Assembly: GCA_037127315.1 (NCBI GenBank)
Contig: JBBBDQ010001935.1
Span: 3,283,501-3,347,500 of the forward strand
DNA length: 64,000 nt
Origin: Ascarosepion bandense
Lineage: Eukaryota; Mollusca; Cephalopoda; Sepiida; Sepiidae
Direction: 5' to 3'
In this document: positions 21,250 through 30,506 of the stretch, one piece after another
Layout of the letters: the number at the start of each line of letters is the position of its first letter
How positions within the stretch are numbered: position 1 is the stretch's first letter
Made by a program: the position numbers and the translations under genes
Notes under the pieces: model-generated
Seen by the model: only the letters and a program-made list of their open reading frames with translations
Database searches by the model: none
Told to the model about the DNA's origin: nothing

Positions 21250-21850
21250 ATCATGCAGTTAAGTGCCATATGTGATACACATTCGTGACGATCATGTCTC
21301 TTTCAATCCATGACTGACTAGGTAGAAGATTTTCCCGGAGTTATAAAAAAAAGAAAAAAAGAAAAAAAGAAAAACGTTTCCTAATGGTGTGTATGGCAGG
21401 GTTTTGCTGTTTCCGTAATAAACTGTTTTTTATGGGGCAGGGTTGTTAACCCTGTGCCCAACCCCCAAACCTGGAGGAAGGTGATTTTCTAAGCGTAGCT
21501 TAGATGTGGCACACAGCCGAAAGTAAAGGACACCCAGTGAGGATCGAACTCGCTACTCAGTTCTCAGTTGTAACAGGTCCTAGCGAGACAAGCTCGCTAA
21601 CATTACATCACATCGGGGTGACCTTTCCTGCAGTAGGTTACCATTAATTTCTACTGTAGACTAGTTGCCAGCCAAGGCTAAAAAAAACTAATCTGCCCTG
21701 CGATTTAGTCTAAAGCTGGAGAGATAAGATATTGATTAATACCTTTCCCAAGGGTATGTAAGTGAATGCAACGAATTCAACTGGAATTCGAACTCAGCTC
21801 TACCGTTTTTTCATTCCGATCCGATATCCATTACGCCACAATGCGGATCC
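21250..21850 (-). mobile_element. Family-1 SINE split by a family-2 SINE
   Basis: The 3' part (21250-21345) and the 5' part with body and head (21632-21850) of one minus-strand family-1 SINE are separated by the element at 21346-21631. The break is inside the conserved CCCGCAGTAGG, which appears as TTTTCCCGGAG on the left and CCTTTCCTGCAGTAGG on the right, suggesting a short imperfect target duplication. Confidence 0.8.
21346..21631 (-). mobile_element. Family-2 tRNA-derived SINE (nested)
   Basis: On the minus strand the head is GGTCACCCCGATGTGATGTA with a tRNA-like A box, B box GAGTTCGATCCTC, then TAAGCTACGCTTAG, the tail CCAGGTTTGGGGGTTGGGCA ... CCCCATAAAAAACAG, and an A-rich end (plus-strand left edge). 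It inserted into a family-1 SINE, so it is the younger of the two. Confidence 0.8.
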
Positions 21851-21949
21851 TACACCACAACTTACAGATATACTGAGACGTAATTCTTTTGAAAGGGTTT
21901 CAAATTAGATAATGAATTCGACCCATACATCTTTATCAGCTGTGTGCCA

Positions 21950-22400
21950 TATCCCTTCAGGAAATAGATCTCCACAAAATTCTATCCATTGTAACTGATA
22001 GTAACGTTTCTCTTTTTGCTAACCTTGTTATCTCTTAACCGTTCCGGCATCCATTCACCTCTATGCGACCCACTACCTCCTCTGTCCCTTTTGCTTTTGA
22101 TGTGAGTGTCAAATTTACTAAGCCTACTTTTCTTCATTATGTTTCCAAGATAGTTTAGCTGTTACTTTCTGATTCTGAGTATAAGTGTCTTTTTATTTCT
22201 ATTTATTTTAAACTCCTTCGTTGCATGTGCGCTCCGTCTATATAATTCTCAGCATCCTCCTGAAGAACCTCCTTTCTGTTGCTTGTAGTTATCTCTTTAG
22301 TTGTGGAGAAATTGTCCAGTATTCCCTACCATATAGGGAAATTGATATTACATAACAGTTCAGCCCTCTTTTCCCTGTTTCTAAAGAATTTTTTTTCATA
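21950..22400 (-). pseudogene. LINE-B C-terminal fragment (diverged)
   Basis: Minus-strand pieces read KTLILRIRKQLNYLGNIMKK, HRGEWMPERL and ...LKGYGT near the 3' end, parallel to RKRQLKFLGHAMRK, WMTERG and LKGQGT of better copies. Many frameshifts; an old copy. Confidence 0.6.
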
Positions 22401-22486
22401 ACTGGCTTAGATTTTGGAAGGCATCTTTGAATATTTTAATACGCGTTCGGATTTTTTTGATGCACTTTCCGTTCTCTGTCGGTTGA

Positions 22487-22562
22487 TTGTCTGAATTCAT
22501 TGCATTCACTTACGCGCAAATACCCTTGGGAAAGGTATTAATCCGTCTCTTCCTTCTAGTTT
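22487..22562 (+). mobile_element. Family-1 SINE body fragment
   Basis: Matches GAATTCATTGCATTCACTTA through GTATTAATCCGTCTC; both head and 3' half are missing. Confidence 0.8.
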
Positions 22563-23033
22563 TGTCTAGCGGCATATCAATCGCTATAGGCTATTTAACT
22601 ACAGATATTTTGTACATAGTTTTATACTTTCAGGGTAAACGTAATTTTTTGTGTAGATATATAGTTTGTAGATCATAAAATGTATTGTTGAAAAATTTAC
22701 TATAGTAAAAATGCATTTCTGTATCTTTTAAGTGTTTCATTGATTGTCAGATTACTATAAAACTGTATTTTTGCTCATTTTATTATGAAAATGTATTGTT
22801 TATTTTTGTTTGGGATTCATTGTTTGCTCATATCTTGAACCCTAAAAGGTGCTACCACCTCGGTTCAGAATGAACACGGGAACTAAAACAGTTAATAGGT
22901 GGTTCTACACCCCTCAAAGTCTCCAATCTCCCGATCAGAGGTCTTGATACCGGATGTAGTTTACCGTCATATCCAGAATTCTGACTCTGTTAAAATACTA
23001 TCCATATATATAAAATAGCGTTAAAAAATAACG

Positions 23034-23098
23034 TTTACTTCTTGATGAGACTTGTCCTTTCAATGTAGAAACAAAATGTACACTTTGTAGTAGATTTA
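23034..23098 (+). ncRNA. Degenerate hammerhead-like motif
   Basis: TTGATGA (canonical CTGATGA) ... GAAA, then ACAAA/TTTGT as stem III, with TTTAC and GTAGA able to form stem I with a 3-nt bulge. Stem II is broken. It clearly shares origin with the motif at 24452-24520: the downstream 120 bp is homologous in both. Confidence 0.45.
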
Positions 23099-23103
23099 AT
23101 TTG

Positions 23104-23411
23104 TCAGTCAGTTAGGTGCCATACGTGATACACGCTTGGGCGATCATGTCTCGAAAGAGACATGACTGACTGGGCAGAAGATTATCCCGGAGTAGGTTGC
23201 CATTGCTTTCTGCGGTAGACTGGTTGCCAGCAAACGCTATAGAACCTAATATGTCCTGTTGTTTAACCCATAACTAGAAGGAAGAGACGGATTAATACCT
23301 TTCCCAAGGGTATTTGCGCGTAAGTGAATGCAATGAATTCAGTTGGAACTCGAACTCGGCTCCCCGATTTCTCGCTCCGAGCCGATATCCAATGCACCAC
23401 AACGCACATCC
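23104..23411 (-). mobile_element. Family-1 SINE with target-site duplication
   Basis: Full-length minus copy flanked by the direct repeat ATTTAATTTG at 23094-23103 and 23412-23421. It interrupts the sequence just downstream of the hammerhead-like motif; the uninterrupted homologue is at about 24520-24535. Confidence 0.92.
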
Positions 23412-23540
23412 ATTTAATTTGTACATGTTCTAAATTATAATTTATAATAAATAGTCATAGCTCTATTTCTATATTGAGCACTGTTTTAAATTAATGTTTT
23501 GAACATTATTAATATTTTCTTCATTCATATATATATCTTT

Positions 23541-23890
23541 TTGTAATTAATTATTTTGAACATTATTTTTACCGATACTCGTATTTAAGTAGATATTCTG
23601 TTTTTAATTAAACAGTATTTTATATTTATATCTACCGGCCTGATTATTTCACGATAAATTTTTATGACGAAAATGTGTGTTACCCAGCAGGATTCGAACC
23701 TGCGACCCCTATTACATAGGGGAAGCATACCATTTGAATCCTGCTGGGTAGCACACATTTTCATCATAAAAATTTATCGTGAAAGAATCAGGCCGGTAGA
23801 TATAAATATAAAATACTGTTTAATTAAAAACAGAATATCTACTTAAATACGAGTATCGGTAAAAATAATGTTCAAAATAATTCATTACAA
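23541..23890. repeat. Foldback element carrying a tRNA 3'-half-like sequence
   Basis: About 165-bp arms (23541-23708 and 23724-23890) with high complementarity meet at CTATTACATAG. On the minus strand the left arm contains GCAGGTTCGAATCCTGC, a perfect tRNA T-arm, followed by TGGGTA. On the plus strand the right arm has the same region with a damaged T-arm (ACCATTTGAATCCTGC). The outer parts of both arms carry GATACTCGTATTTAAGTAGA. Confidence 0.88.
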
Positions 23891-23964
23891 ATTGTCGGTT
23901 GCTTATAACCAAGTTTCGTTAAATTCCGTTAATTTCCGTAATATGTTTACATATATCTTTTTCT

Positions 23965-24085
23965 AAATATATACTATTAAATATAACAGACAATGAATGT
24001 CTTATGTTTAATCATGAGCTGTTTTAAACTATATTTTAGCTTTAATTTAAATTCATTGTCTCTTATATTTAACAGTATATGTTTA
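23965..24085. repeat. Short inverted repeat
   Basis: TATACTATTAAATATAACAG and its near-complement (about 24062-24082) flank about 55 bp. The left arm is repeated in reverse orientation at about 39780-39832. Confidence 0.65.
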
Positions 24086-24108
24086 GAAAATTATCTGCTG
24101 CCTCAATA

Positions 24109-24158
<50 letters not shown>

Positions 24159-24451
24159 TATTTCTCATATTTTTAAAACTTATGCATGTGAAATATTCCT
24201 AAATTATATAAAAATCTCATATGAGCTTCAAGTTAAAGGAGTGGCCTATATATCATTGCACAAACAATATACATACACACACATAATTATAAAAAATATA
24301 TATATATTTATTATGAGTTATAGTTTAGAAGAAAGAAGGTAAAACACAACAGGAAATCGAAAAAAAGACCCTTCTTATACTCTCTATCTCGTAGAATTTT
24401 CCAAAAATAAAAGTGACGTTTTTAATCTTTTTTTTTTAAATGACGTTTCAT

Positions 24452-24520
24452 TATTAACCATCTGATGAGACATTGTCTTTTCGATGTCGAAACAAAATGT
24501 ACTCTTTTGTAGTAAATTAT
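24452..24520 (+). ncRNA. Hammerhead-like motif with exact core
   Basis: CTGATGA (24462-24468), stem II GACAT/ATGTC (24469-24473 and 24484-24488), GAAA (24489-24492), stem III ACAAAA/TTTTGT (24492-24497 and 24505-24510), cleavage-site base A24511. Stem I (ATTAAC with GTAAAT, one mismatch) needs a 3-nt bulge before the core, so activity is doubtful. Hammerheads of this compact type are known in Penelope-like retroelements. Confidence 0.6.
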
Positions 24521-24717
24521 TTGTACATATTCTAAACTGTAACTTATAATATTCATTGCTCTATTTCTATATTGAGCACTCTTTTAAATTAATGTTTTGA
24601 ACGTTGTTAATATTTTCTTGGTTCCTTATTCATTTGGATATATAAAATTATGTATTTATTTGATTTTGAGATTTTTAATTTGTAGTTCGCATTTTGGGCG
24701 TTTTTCTGTCATCTTAA

Positions 24718-24939
24718 CCCTCTAGGGCCATTCGTATCATATTTGATACAGTATTTCCCTATAAGGAAACATTTGGTATTTCCCTATAAGGAAACATTTG
24801 GTATTCATTGACTGAGCAGTCAGTACTGCTTTCATTTGAAATTTATAAAATATTTCTCTTAAAAAATATTTCAGGAAAATATTTCTTTCAATGCTTGTTT
24901 TCATACTGTATCAAATATGATACGAATGGCCCTAGAGGG
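24718..24939. mobile_element. piggyBac-type MITE
   Basis: 222 bp flanked by TTAA at 24714-24717 and 24940-24943, the piggyBac target. Terminal inverted repeats start CCCTCTAGGGCCATTCGTAT, and the complementarity extends through ATATTTGATACAGTAT. No coding sequence. Confidence 0.9.
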
Positions 24940-24943
24940 TTAA

Positions 24944-25059
24944 TAATATAATATGATTAAGGCTTCTACTTGTCATAAAGTGGGGGATCAGTTCTATATT
25001 GTTATGAAGTAATAAACAGATCCCCCACTAATATGATACGAATGGCCCTAGAGGGTTAA
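24944..25059. mobile_element. Hairpin linker plus extra piggyBac-type right end
   Basis: Directly after the MITE comes the SINE linker (ATTAAGGCTTCTAC, hairpin 24982-25026), then a second right terminal repeat ATGATACGAATGGCCCTAGA with GGG and TTAA (25056-25059). The linker has no SINE body beside it here. Confidence 0.8.
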
Positions 25060-25061
25060 AA

Positions 25062-25205
25062 TCGAAGGTTAGTCTTTTCTTCTTGCCTTCTTTTATAACT
25101 TTTTCTAGGAGATACGATAGCCTTTTTTATATGTCACAGTGTCATCTGCATATCTTATATTGCTAAGATTGCGCCCGTCTGTAATAAATGCAGGTTAGTT
25201 TTTTT
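25062..25205 (-). pseudogene. LINE-B reverse transcriptase catalytic-box fragment
   Basis: The minus strand reads FITDGRNLSNIRYADDTVTY, with the YADD catalytic box of LINE reverse transcriptases. Only about 45 codons are recognisable. The piece at 63341-63526 is homologous but has YTND. Confidence 0.75.
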
Positions 25206-25261
25206 TCAACCCTCTTAGAAGAGCCTCACTTCAGAAGTTATTAATTCTATTTTATGCCTAT

Positions 25262-25522
25262 CAGTTCAGTTAAGTGCCATACGTTTGAGCGATTATGTCA
25301 CTGACTGGGCAGAAGATCTTCTCTCAATAGGTTACCATTACTTACTGCGGTAGACTGGTTGCCAACCAAAGCTATATAACACAGTCTCAACTGCTATTTA
25401 ACGGTAGCTGAAGAGAGAAGAGATGGATTCATATCTTTCCCAAAGGTATTTGTGCGTAAGTGAATGCAACGATTTCAACTGTAGTTCCGAGTCGATATCC
25501 ACTGTACCACCATGCACATAAC
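25262..25522 (-). mobile_element. Family-1 SINE, degraded
   Basis: Recognisable 3' end (CAGTTAAGTGCCATACG), body and head (GATATCCACTGTACCACCATG) with several internal deletions. Confidence 0.8.
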
Positions 25523-25572
25523 AAATCACATACGCACAGTCTTAAAAATATATTACTATTTATTTATTAATG

Positions 25573-26312
25573 ATCAGCAGTATAGCCCGGCGTTGCTCGG
25601 GTGTAATGAAAGCTTTAAAACTAATCTATGGTCCTGGAGTTCAGACTCTTTGGATGTTGGCACCGGAGACTAAAAAGCAATAGTTGTTTCCAGTTGAAGC
25701 AAAACCGTAAACCGAAAGAAAAATGAATGGATGTAAGTCAAATTTTGATTTCCTGGTATCGATATCAAATAAGATTTTTTCGTCGTAAACTGAATTTTGA
25801 AGGCTAAATAAGTCCTCTGAGTAAATGGTTTATTTACTGAGACTAAGAACTACAATTATGCCTACTTAGAGCCAAACCCGAAGCAAATACTAAAATAAAA
25901 GGGCTGAAAAAATACAGACATACAGGCAGATGAACAGACACACACACAAACATCTTGCCTTTTATATATATATCATCGATTTTCTGCACTATTGTAAAAA
26001 CTGCAACCTTGAAACTTCTGAATATCGTTTCTTATGTCTTTGTTTATGAGTGTATCAAATTTGATTAAAATCGGACCACTCGTTCTATGACCCGATTTTT
26101 TCAATTATCGATTTTCGATATTTATCGGGGGTACCTCGACACAAAACCTAGCTAAGAACACTCACAGACGCTTATAGTACAACTGTGTAAATTTTCAAGA
26201 AAATCGGTTCAGCCGTTTCAGAGTCTATAGGTAACGGATACACACACACACAGACACACACACGCATACACATACACCCACAGACAATGTTCCATTTAAA
26301 AATAAGTTTAGA
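25573..26312 (-). mobile_element. Non-autonomous Helitron, copy c
   Basis: 740-bp minus copy. The left end TCTAAACTTATTTTTAAATG begins at 26312, next to the expected A/T flank. The right hairpin CCCGAGCAACGCCGGG is intact, but terminal CTAG is mutated to CTGA. Confidence 0.88.
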
Positions 26313-26394
26313 TTCAGCTAAATAAAAATTTACGCTAAGTAAAACAAAGTAAATCTTAAAGTAAATTAACATTTGTTTATATTATACATTCTTA

Positions 26395-26480
26395 TTCTTC
26401 TATGTGTACCAACAGAATGCGATTGATAATGGCTCTCCACACGTTCCTGTTCTTTGTAGCTCTTAGTAAGATTTATCTTT
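26395..26480 (-). pseudogene. LINE-B extreme 3' fragment
   Basis: The minus strand encodes LLRATKNRNVWRAIINRIL and a GAAGAA-like end, parallel to ILRATRDRETWRSMIAYVL in the 17.7-kb copy. Confidence 0.65.
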
Positions 26481-26493
26481 TCGCTATCTCTTA

Positions 26494-26657
26494 CTAGCAG
26501 TATAGCCCAGCGTTGCTCGGGTGTAATGAAAGCTTTAAAACTCAGACACAGCCTAAAGAATATTTGTGTGAAGTTTGGTGAGAATCGGATAAAAATTGTG
26601 GATTTGTATAAAGGACATACAGACAGATAAACAGACACACACAAACATCTTGCCTTT

Positions 26658-26705
<48 letters not shown>

Positions 26706-27008
26706 CGATTTTCTGCACTATTGTAAGAACTGCAACCTTGAAACTTCTGAATATCTTTTCTTATGTCTTTGTCTATGAGTGTATCAAATTTGATAAAAAT
26801 CGGACCACTCCTTCTATAACCCGATTTTTTCAATTATCGATTTTCAATATTTATCGGGTGTAGCTTGACACAAAACCTAGCTAAGAACACCCGCAGACGC
26901 TTATAGTACAATTGTGTAAATTTTCAAGAAAATCGGCTCAGCCATTTCGGCGTCTATAGGTAACACCCCCCCCCCACACACAGAATTCCATTTATAAATA
27001 AGTTTAGA
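26494..27008 (-). mobile_element. Non-autonomous Helitron, copy d (internally deleted)
   Basis: CTAG at 26494-26497 and TC start at 27008. 515 bp, lacking about 230 bp of the inner right part found in copies a-c, and replaced in part by AAGTTTGGTGAGAATCGGAT, a stretch absent from the other copies. It has an internal (TA)n and a C-run. Confidence 0.87.
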
Positions 27009-27484
27009 TTAGATAACCCATGTTCTGTCAACCATTAACACAAACTCTCTAAGTAGGTTATGCACTGCACGCCTCTCTCTTGTCTTCTCTGTGTCCTGTT
27101 TGTGTCAAATGTTTTAAAGTCCTTTCCTCATTAAGTGCCCTAGAAATGTCAACTTACGCGAACTCCATGGACCTAGGCAGCCTCAATTTATCATCCGAAT
27201 TCTGATGAACAGAGCCCATAGCAGAATTGGACCGGAAATAACGCAATAAGAATACGGTTTCGTTAAAGACAATCGTACAAAGAATGAGATAATTATCCTC
27301 GGAATTATATCAGAAAGAGTAATATAAATGGCGGTTGATTATACGATCTCACACCCTGATTAAGCACCCTGGAAGAATGGTAGACTTTGAAAAAACAGTA
27401 GCTACTCTAGCATATATTCAGTAATTAATTAGAACACTCTTACTACTGGCGTATGAATACATGGTATCATAATTTATCCATTAC
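27009..27484. other. Unassigned
   Basis: No recognised gene or repeat apart from short LINE-like pieces that I cannot place. Confidence 0.35.
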
Positions 27485-27732
27485 ATCCAATGGTGCATAG
27501 GGCAGCAACTTTTTGTTGCTGTTTCTGTAACAAACTGTTCTTTATGGGGCCGGGGTTTTAGCCCTGCACCCAACCCCAAACCTGGAGAATCAGTGGACCA
27601 TCCTTGGTCCTTACCTTTACAACACCTGGTATTCCAAAATTGTCACCCATGTAAGTACTGACCAGGCTCGATGTTGCTTAACTTCGGTGATCGGACGGGA
27701 ACCGGTGCTTTCAACACGATATAGCCGTAGAC
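27485..27732 (-). mobile_element. 5S-headed SINE with family-2 tail
   Basis: The minus strand starts GTCTACGGCTATATCGTGTT and runs through an almost complete 5S-like sequence (CCGATCACCGAAGTTAAGCA, CTGGTCAGTACTTACATGGG, ACCAGGTGTTGTAA). It then joins CCAGGTTTGGGGTTGGGTGC ... CCCCATAAAGAACAG, the tail of the tRNA-headed family 2. A 5S head of this kind defines SINE3-type elements. It keeps the helix region that the 5S modules at 1 kb have lost. Confidence 0.88.
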
Positions 27733-27777
27733 AATACATGATATATCACACGCTAAAAAGTCTGCCTCCTTCTACCG

Positions 27778-27863
27778 AGCGCCCATAGCTCAGAGGTAGA
27801 ATCGCCAACTGATGCTAATTCGGTCGGGTTTCAATCCCGGGTAAAAAGCAATCGGATGTCTAA
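27778..27863 (+). mobile_element. tRNA-like head of a tRNA-hammerhead element (copy 1)
   Basis: GCGCCCATAGCTCAGAGGTA holds an A box, and GTCGGGTTTCAATCCCGG a B box with a 5-bp T-stem (CGGGT with mutated complement). Length and layout are close to a tRNA. It runs directly into the hammerhead motif at 27864, and the whole unit is about 130 bp, followed by (TA)n. Confidence 0.8.
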
Positions 27864-27905
27864 CCGTACTGATGAGCTGTGATACAGCGAAACAGATCTG
27901 TCTGT

Positions 27906-27907
<2 letters not shown>
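27864..27907 (+). ncRNA. Type I hammerhead ribozyme motif, complete
   Basis: All parts are present. Stem I CCGTA (27864-27868) with TGTGG (27903-27907): five pairs, two of them G-U. Core CTGATGA (27869-27875). Stem II GCTG/CAGC (27876-27879, 27885-27888) with loop TGATA. GAAA (27889-27892). Stem III ACAG/CTGT (27892-27895, 27898-27901) with a 2-nt loop. Cleavage base C27902 in GTC. The very short stem III is like that of Penelope-linked minimal hammerheads. Self-cleavage is inferred, not shown. Confidence 0.85.

Positions 27908-27971
<64 letters not shown>
27908..27971. repeat. (TA)n-(GA)n microsatellite
   Basis: Begins at the 3' end of the hammerhead element; it may have grown from the element's A/T-rich tail. 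Confidence 0.9.
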
Positions 27972-28223
27972 GTAGGTATGTAGGGAAGATCAGCCGGTTA
28001 CGCTACCATGGTTCCGATCTTTTTGATTTCTTCTAAAGAATTCAAGACAAATCTTCTGACGAAACCGAAAAGGTAAGGTTGAAACCATGTTAACTAGTTG
28101 ATCTATTTTACTAAGATATCTAAGTGCTTTACATGTTAAATATTTATTTTCCTTCAAACATGTATTGAACATTTTCGAATACAACTGTTTATTGGTCTAA
28201 TTTAAATTTATTCTATGAATGTT

Positions 28224-28276
<53 letters not shown>

Positions 28277-28684
28277 ATGTTTCTAAGACTAAACGCCTTC
28301 CTCCCAGAACAACTGGTGCCCTGTGACAGTTTTTCGACAAAATTTGCAAATCATCAGCTGGTCGAAAGAGGTACATTAATAGACATCATCGAGACGAAGT
28401 AGTTTTCAAAACTGTCATTAGACCATTCATAGGTAATTTCTGTTAGAAAACTTGTAGGAGTGCAGCAGGGTTAAAGAGCCACTTGCGTACGCATGGACAT
28501 GGCATTGCACTGTCGCTTGTAGTCACTATCAAAAATGGGAACTGGCTGTATTTTGTTGTAAAGCTTTCTTAACCGGGTATTTTTCATTTTATCATTTACT
28601 AGTTTTCCTTTTTTCTTTAACTGTCATTGTTTTACGACTTACTAATAAGGCTAGATTTTTTTCTTTATATATATATTTTTTTTT

Positions 28685-28733
<49 letters not shown>

Positions 28734-28875
28734 GAATTATATTTTATATTATGCTCTCATTACGATTGAGCTCTCTAGAGAAGAAAAAAAATTCAGCAAC
28801 GAATTGAGTTCTTTTTGTGACTGGCATGTGTATACACCGCTTATATATAACACGCTAAAATTACTCTTCTCTGAT
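27972..28875. other. Unassigned with (TA)n tracts
   Basis: Holds (TA)n at 28226-28274 and 28689-28728. GTAGGAGTGCAGCAGGG near 28455 could encode a GVQQG reverse transcriptase-like motif, too short to claim. A minus frame at 27990-28184 is unrecognised. Confidence 0.4.
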
Positions 28876-29010
28876 TCCATGCCCCTATGGCTTAGGGGTT
28901 AGCGACTCCAACTGAGACCAAATCGGTCGTGTTTCGATCCCGGCCAGAAGCAAATGGGTGTCTAGTCATACTGATGATCTGTGATGTATCGAAACAGGCT
29001 TGTATGCTGA
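28876..29010 (+). mobile_element. tRNA-hammerhead element, copy 2 (decayed ribozyme)
   Basis: A tRNA-like head (GCCCCTATGGCTTAGGGGTT; B box GTGTTTCGATCCCGG) is joined to the same 3' module as copy 1: CTGATGA (28971-28977), GAAA (28991-28994) and stem III ACAG/TTGT with loop GC. Stem II (TCTG..TATC) and stem I no longer pair properly. The heads of the two copies differ substantially while the head-to-ribozyme spacing is the same. (TA)n follows at 29016. Confidence 0.75.
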
Positions 29011-29014
29011 TGAG

Positions 29015-29056
<42 letters not shown>

Positions 29057-29060
<4 letters not shown>

Positions 29061-29686
29061 AGTGCGGGAAGGCGTGAACGTTTTGTTCAAAGTGTAGACT
29101 TATTATTTGTATTATTATTAATATTATTTGCTTTTTGTATGATATATTAAGTATCCATAATGGTATTTGTGTTGCTACACGTATTTCGTGTCTAAAGTTG
29201 ACTCTCTTCAGGTGAACACCCCCTATTTTCTCTTTCTGATATATATATATATAAGTTAATTGTGTAATTTGTAGGAATGGACAGTTTCAACAGCTTATTA
29301 CACAAGTGACTCATGCTTTAAACTGAAACTACAAAAGAGTTTTCACTCTTTTTTTTTTTTTTTTATTACCAATCCCATCTCTCAGTAAAGTTCCCCGACA
29401 GAAGCGAACCTCTATACAAGGAAAATATAAAGGACCCAAGCAAGTGAGATTACCATTATTAATAACGAAACTATGATAATATTTAGTGTTCACAAATTTT
29501 GGGTCATATATTTTTGGAGTACTGTTTATTTGGAGAAGAAACCTCAACGCTTTATCCGACAAAACATTTGTACTAGTATTTAGAAAAAAAACTAACAAAC
29601 AAACAAAAAACGAGAAACAAAGACTTTAGCTGTTCTATTCAAGACGAGGAACATATCCATTGATGTTGTCATTACGAGATCTTCGA
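29057..29686. other. Unassigned
   Basis: No gene recognised. A minus-strand frame at 29329-29598 has no motif. Around 29170-29215 the minus strand has CTGAAGA ... ACGAAA in hammerhead-like order, without pairing helices. Confidence 0.35.
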
Positions 29687-29746
29687 AATAATAATAATAG
29701 TAATAATAATAATAATAATAATAATAGTAATAATAATAATAATAAT
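29687..29746. repeat. (TAA)n microsatellite
   Basis: About 20 units with two TAG variants. Confidence 0.95.
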
Positions 29747-29989
29747 GAAAGACATCTAGAATTAAACAAAGACTGGAATTCACAGCGTGTTTGCCAGTGC
29801 AAATCGAACAAAATGCTACGTTCAATTATCAACGAAAACTAACAATAACGAGCAAGATCTACAACTGTCCAAATACAGATTAAATGGCAGTGAAAATACG
29901 AAAAACATTAAAAGAAAGAAGGTAATAAGAAGTTAATTAACTTTAAAACCAAATGAGAAGAAAAACATTTTCATTTTCGAGACCTATTT

Positions 29990-30310
29990 CTTGAACAAAA
30001 TTTTATACTGAAAAAGAACTGACCCTTCAAGGTTTGCAGAGATCTTGGTTGAAACCAGAAACAGATAGACTAATCCTCGTCGCTTAAAATGATAAAGTGC
30101 AAACAATATCATGGCTGACGCATAATTTCATGAGTAGACCAGATAAAAAAAAAAAATGTCTATTTTGCACAAACGCTGGGGAAACTATTAATCATGTAAT
30201 AATGTTCTTTTGAAATGAAACCGAAGCCTCTATTTACCGGATTCAAATATAGCTGACGCGAAAATTGGATAGGGTTTCTTTTTTAGTCCTTGTATTAAAA
30301 AAAAAGAAAA
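29990..30310 (+). pseudogene. LINE reverse transcriptase C-terminal zinc-knuckle-like fragment
   Basis: A frame with two stops reads LTLQGLQRSWLKPETDRLIL, then NFMSRPDKKKKCLFCTNAGE then TINHVI. CxxC...H and the LKPETxxLI context resemble the region between reverse transcriptase and endonuclease in R2/NeSL-like LINEs. It may belong to the same family as the minus fragment at 8.4-8.9 kb. Moderate confidence only. Confidence 0.55.
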
Positions 30311-30506
30311 AGAATTTAATTGTTGCCTACTCATGTCGCTCATATCTTACCTGACCGAGTGAAGAATTAACCCCAATGGGCTTCACTCCTTTCACACCGT
30401 CATACGATTGTTCTTGGGATTCAATAGTGGGATCCTTATCCTTTACTTTAGGACACTTAAGAATTAAAAAGAGATAGTTGAATGAAAAAGGAGGATAATG
30501 AAAATT

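Noticed and set aside
23682..23712. A genuine tRNA gene on the minus strand
   Set aside because: Only the T-arm side is present; the anticodon-like CCCCT ATGTAAT AGGGG is formed by the palindrome centre, and the variable region is too short.
27617..27732. A genuine 5S rRNA gene
   Set aside because: It runs directly into a SINE tail, has mutated helices and no downstream T-run terminator at the 5S 3' end.
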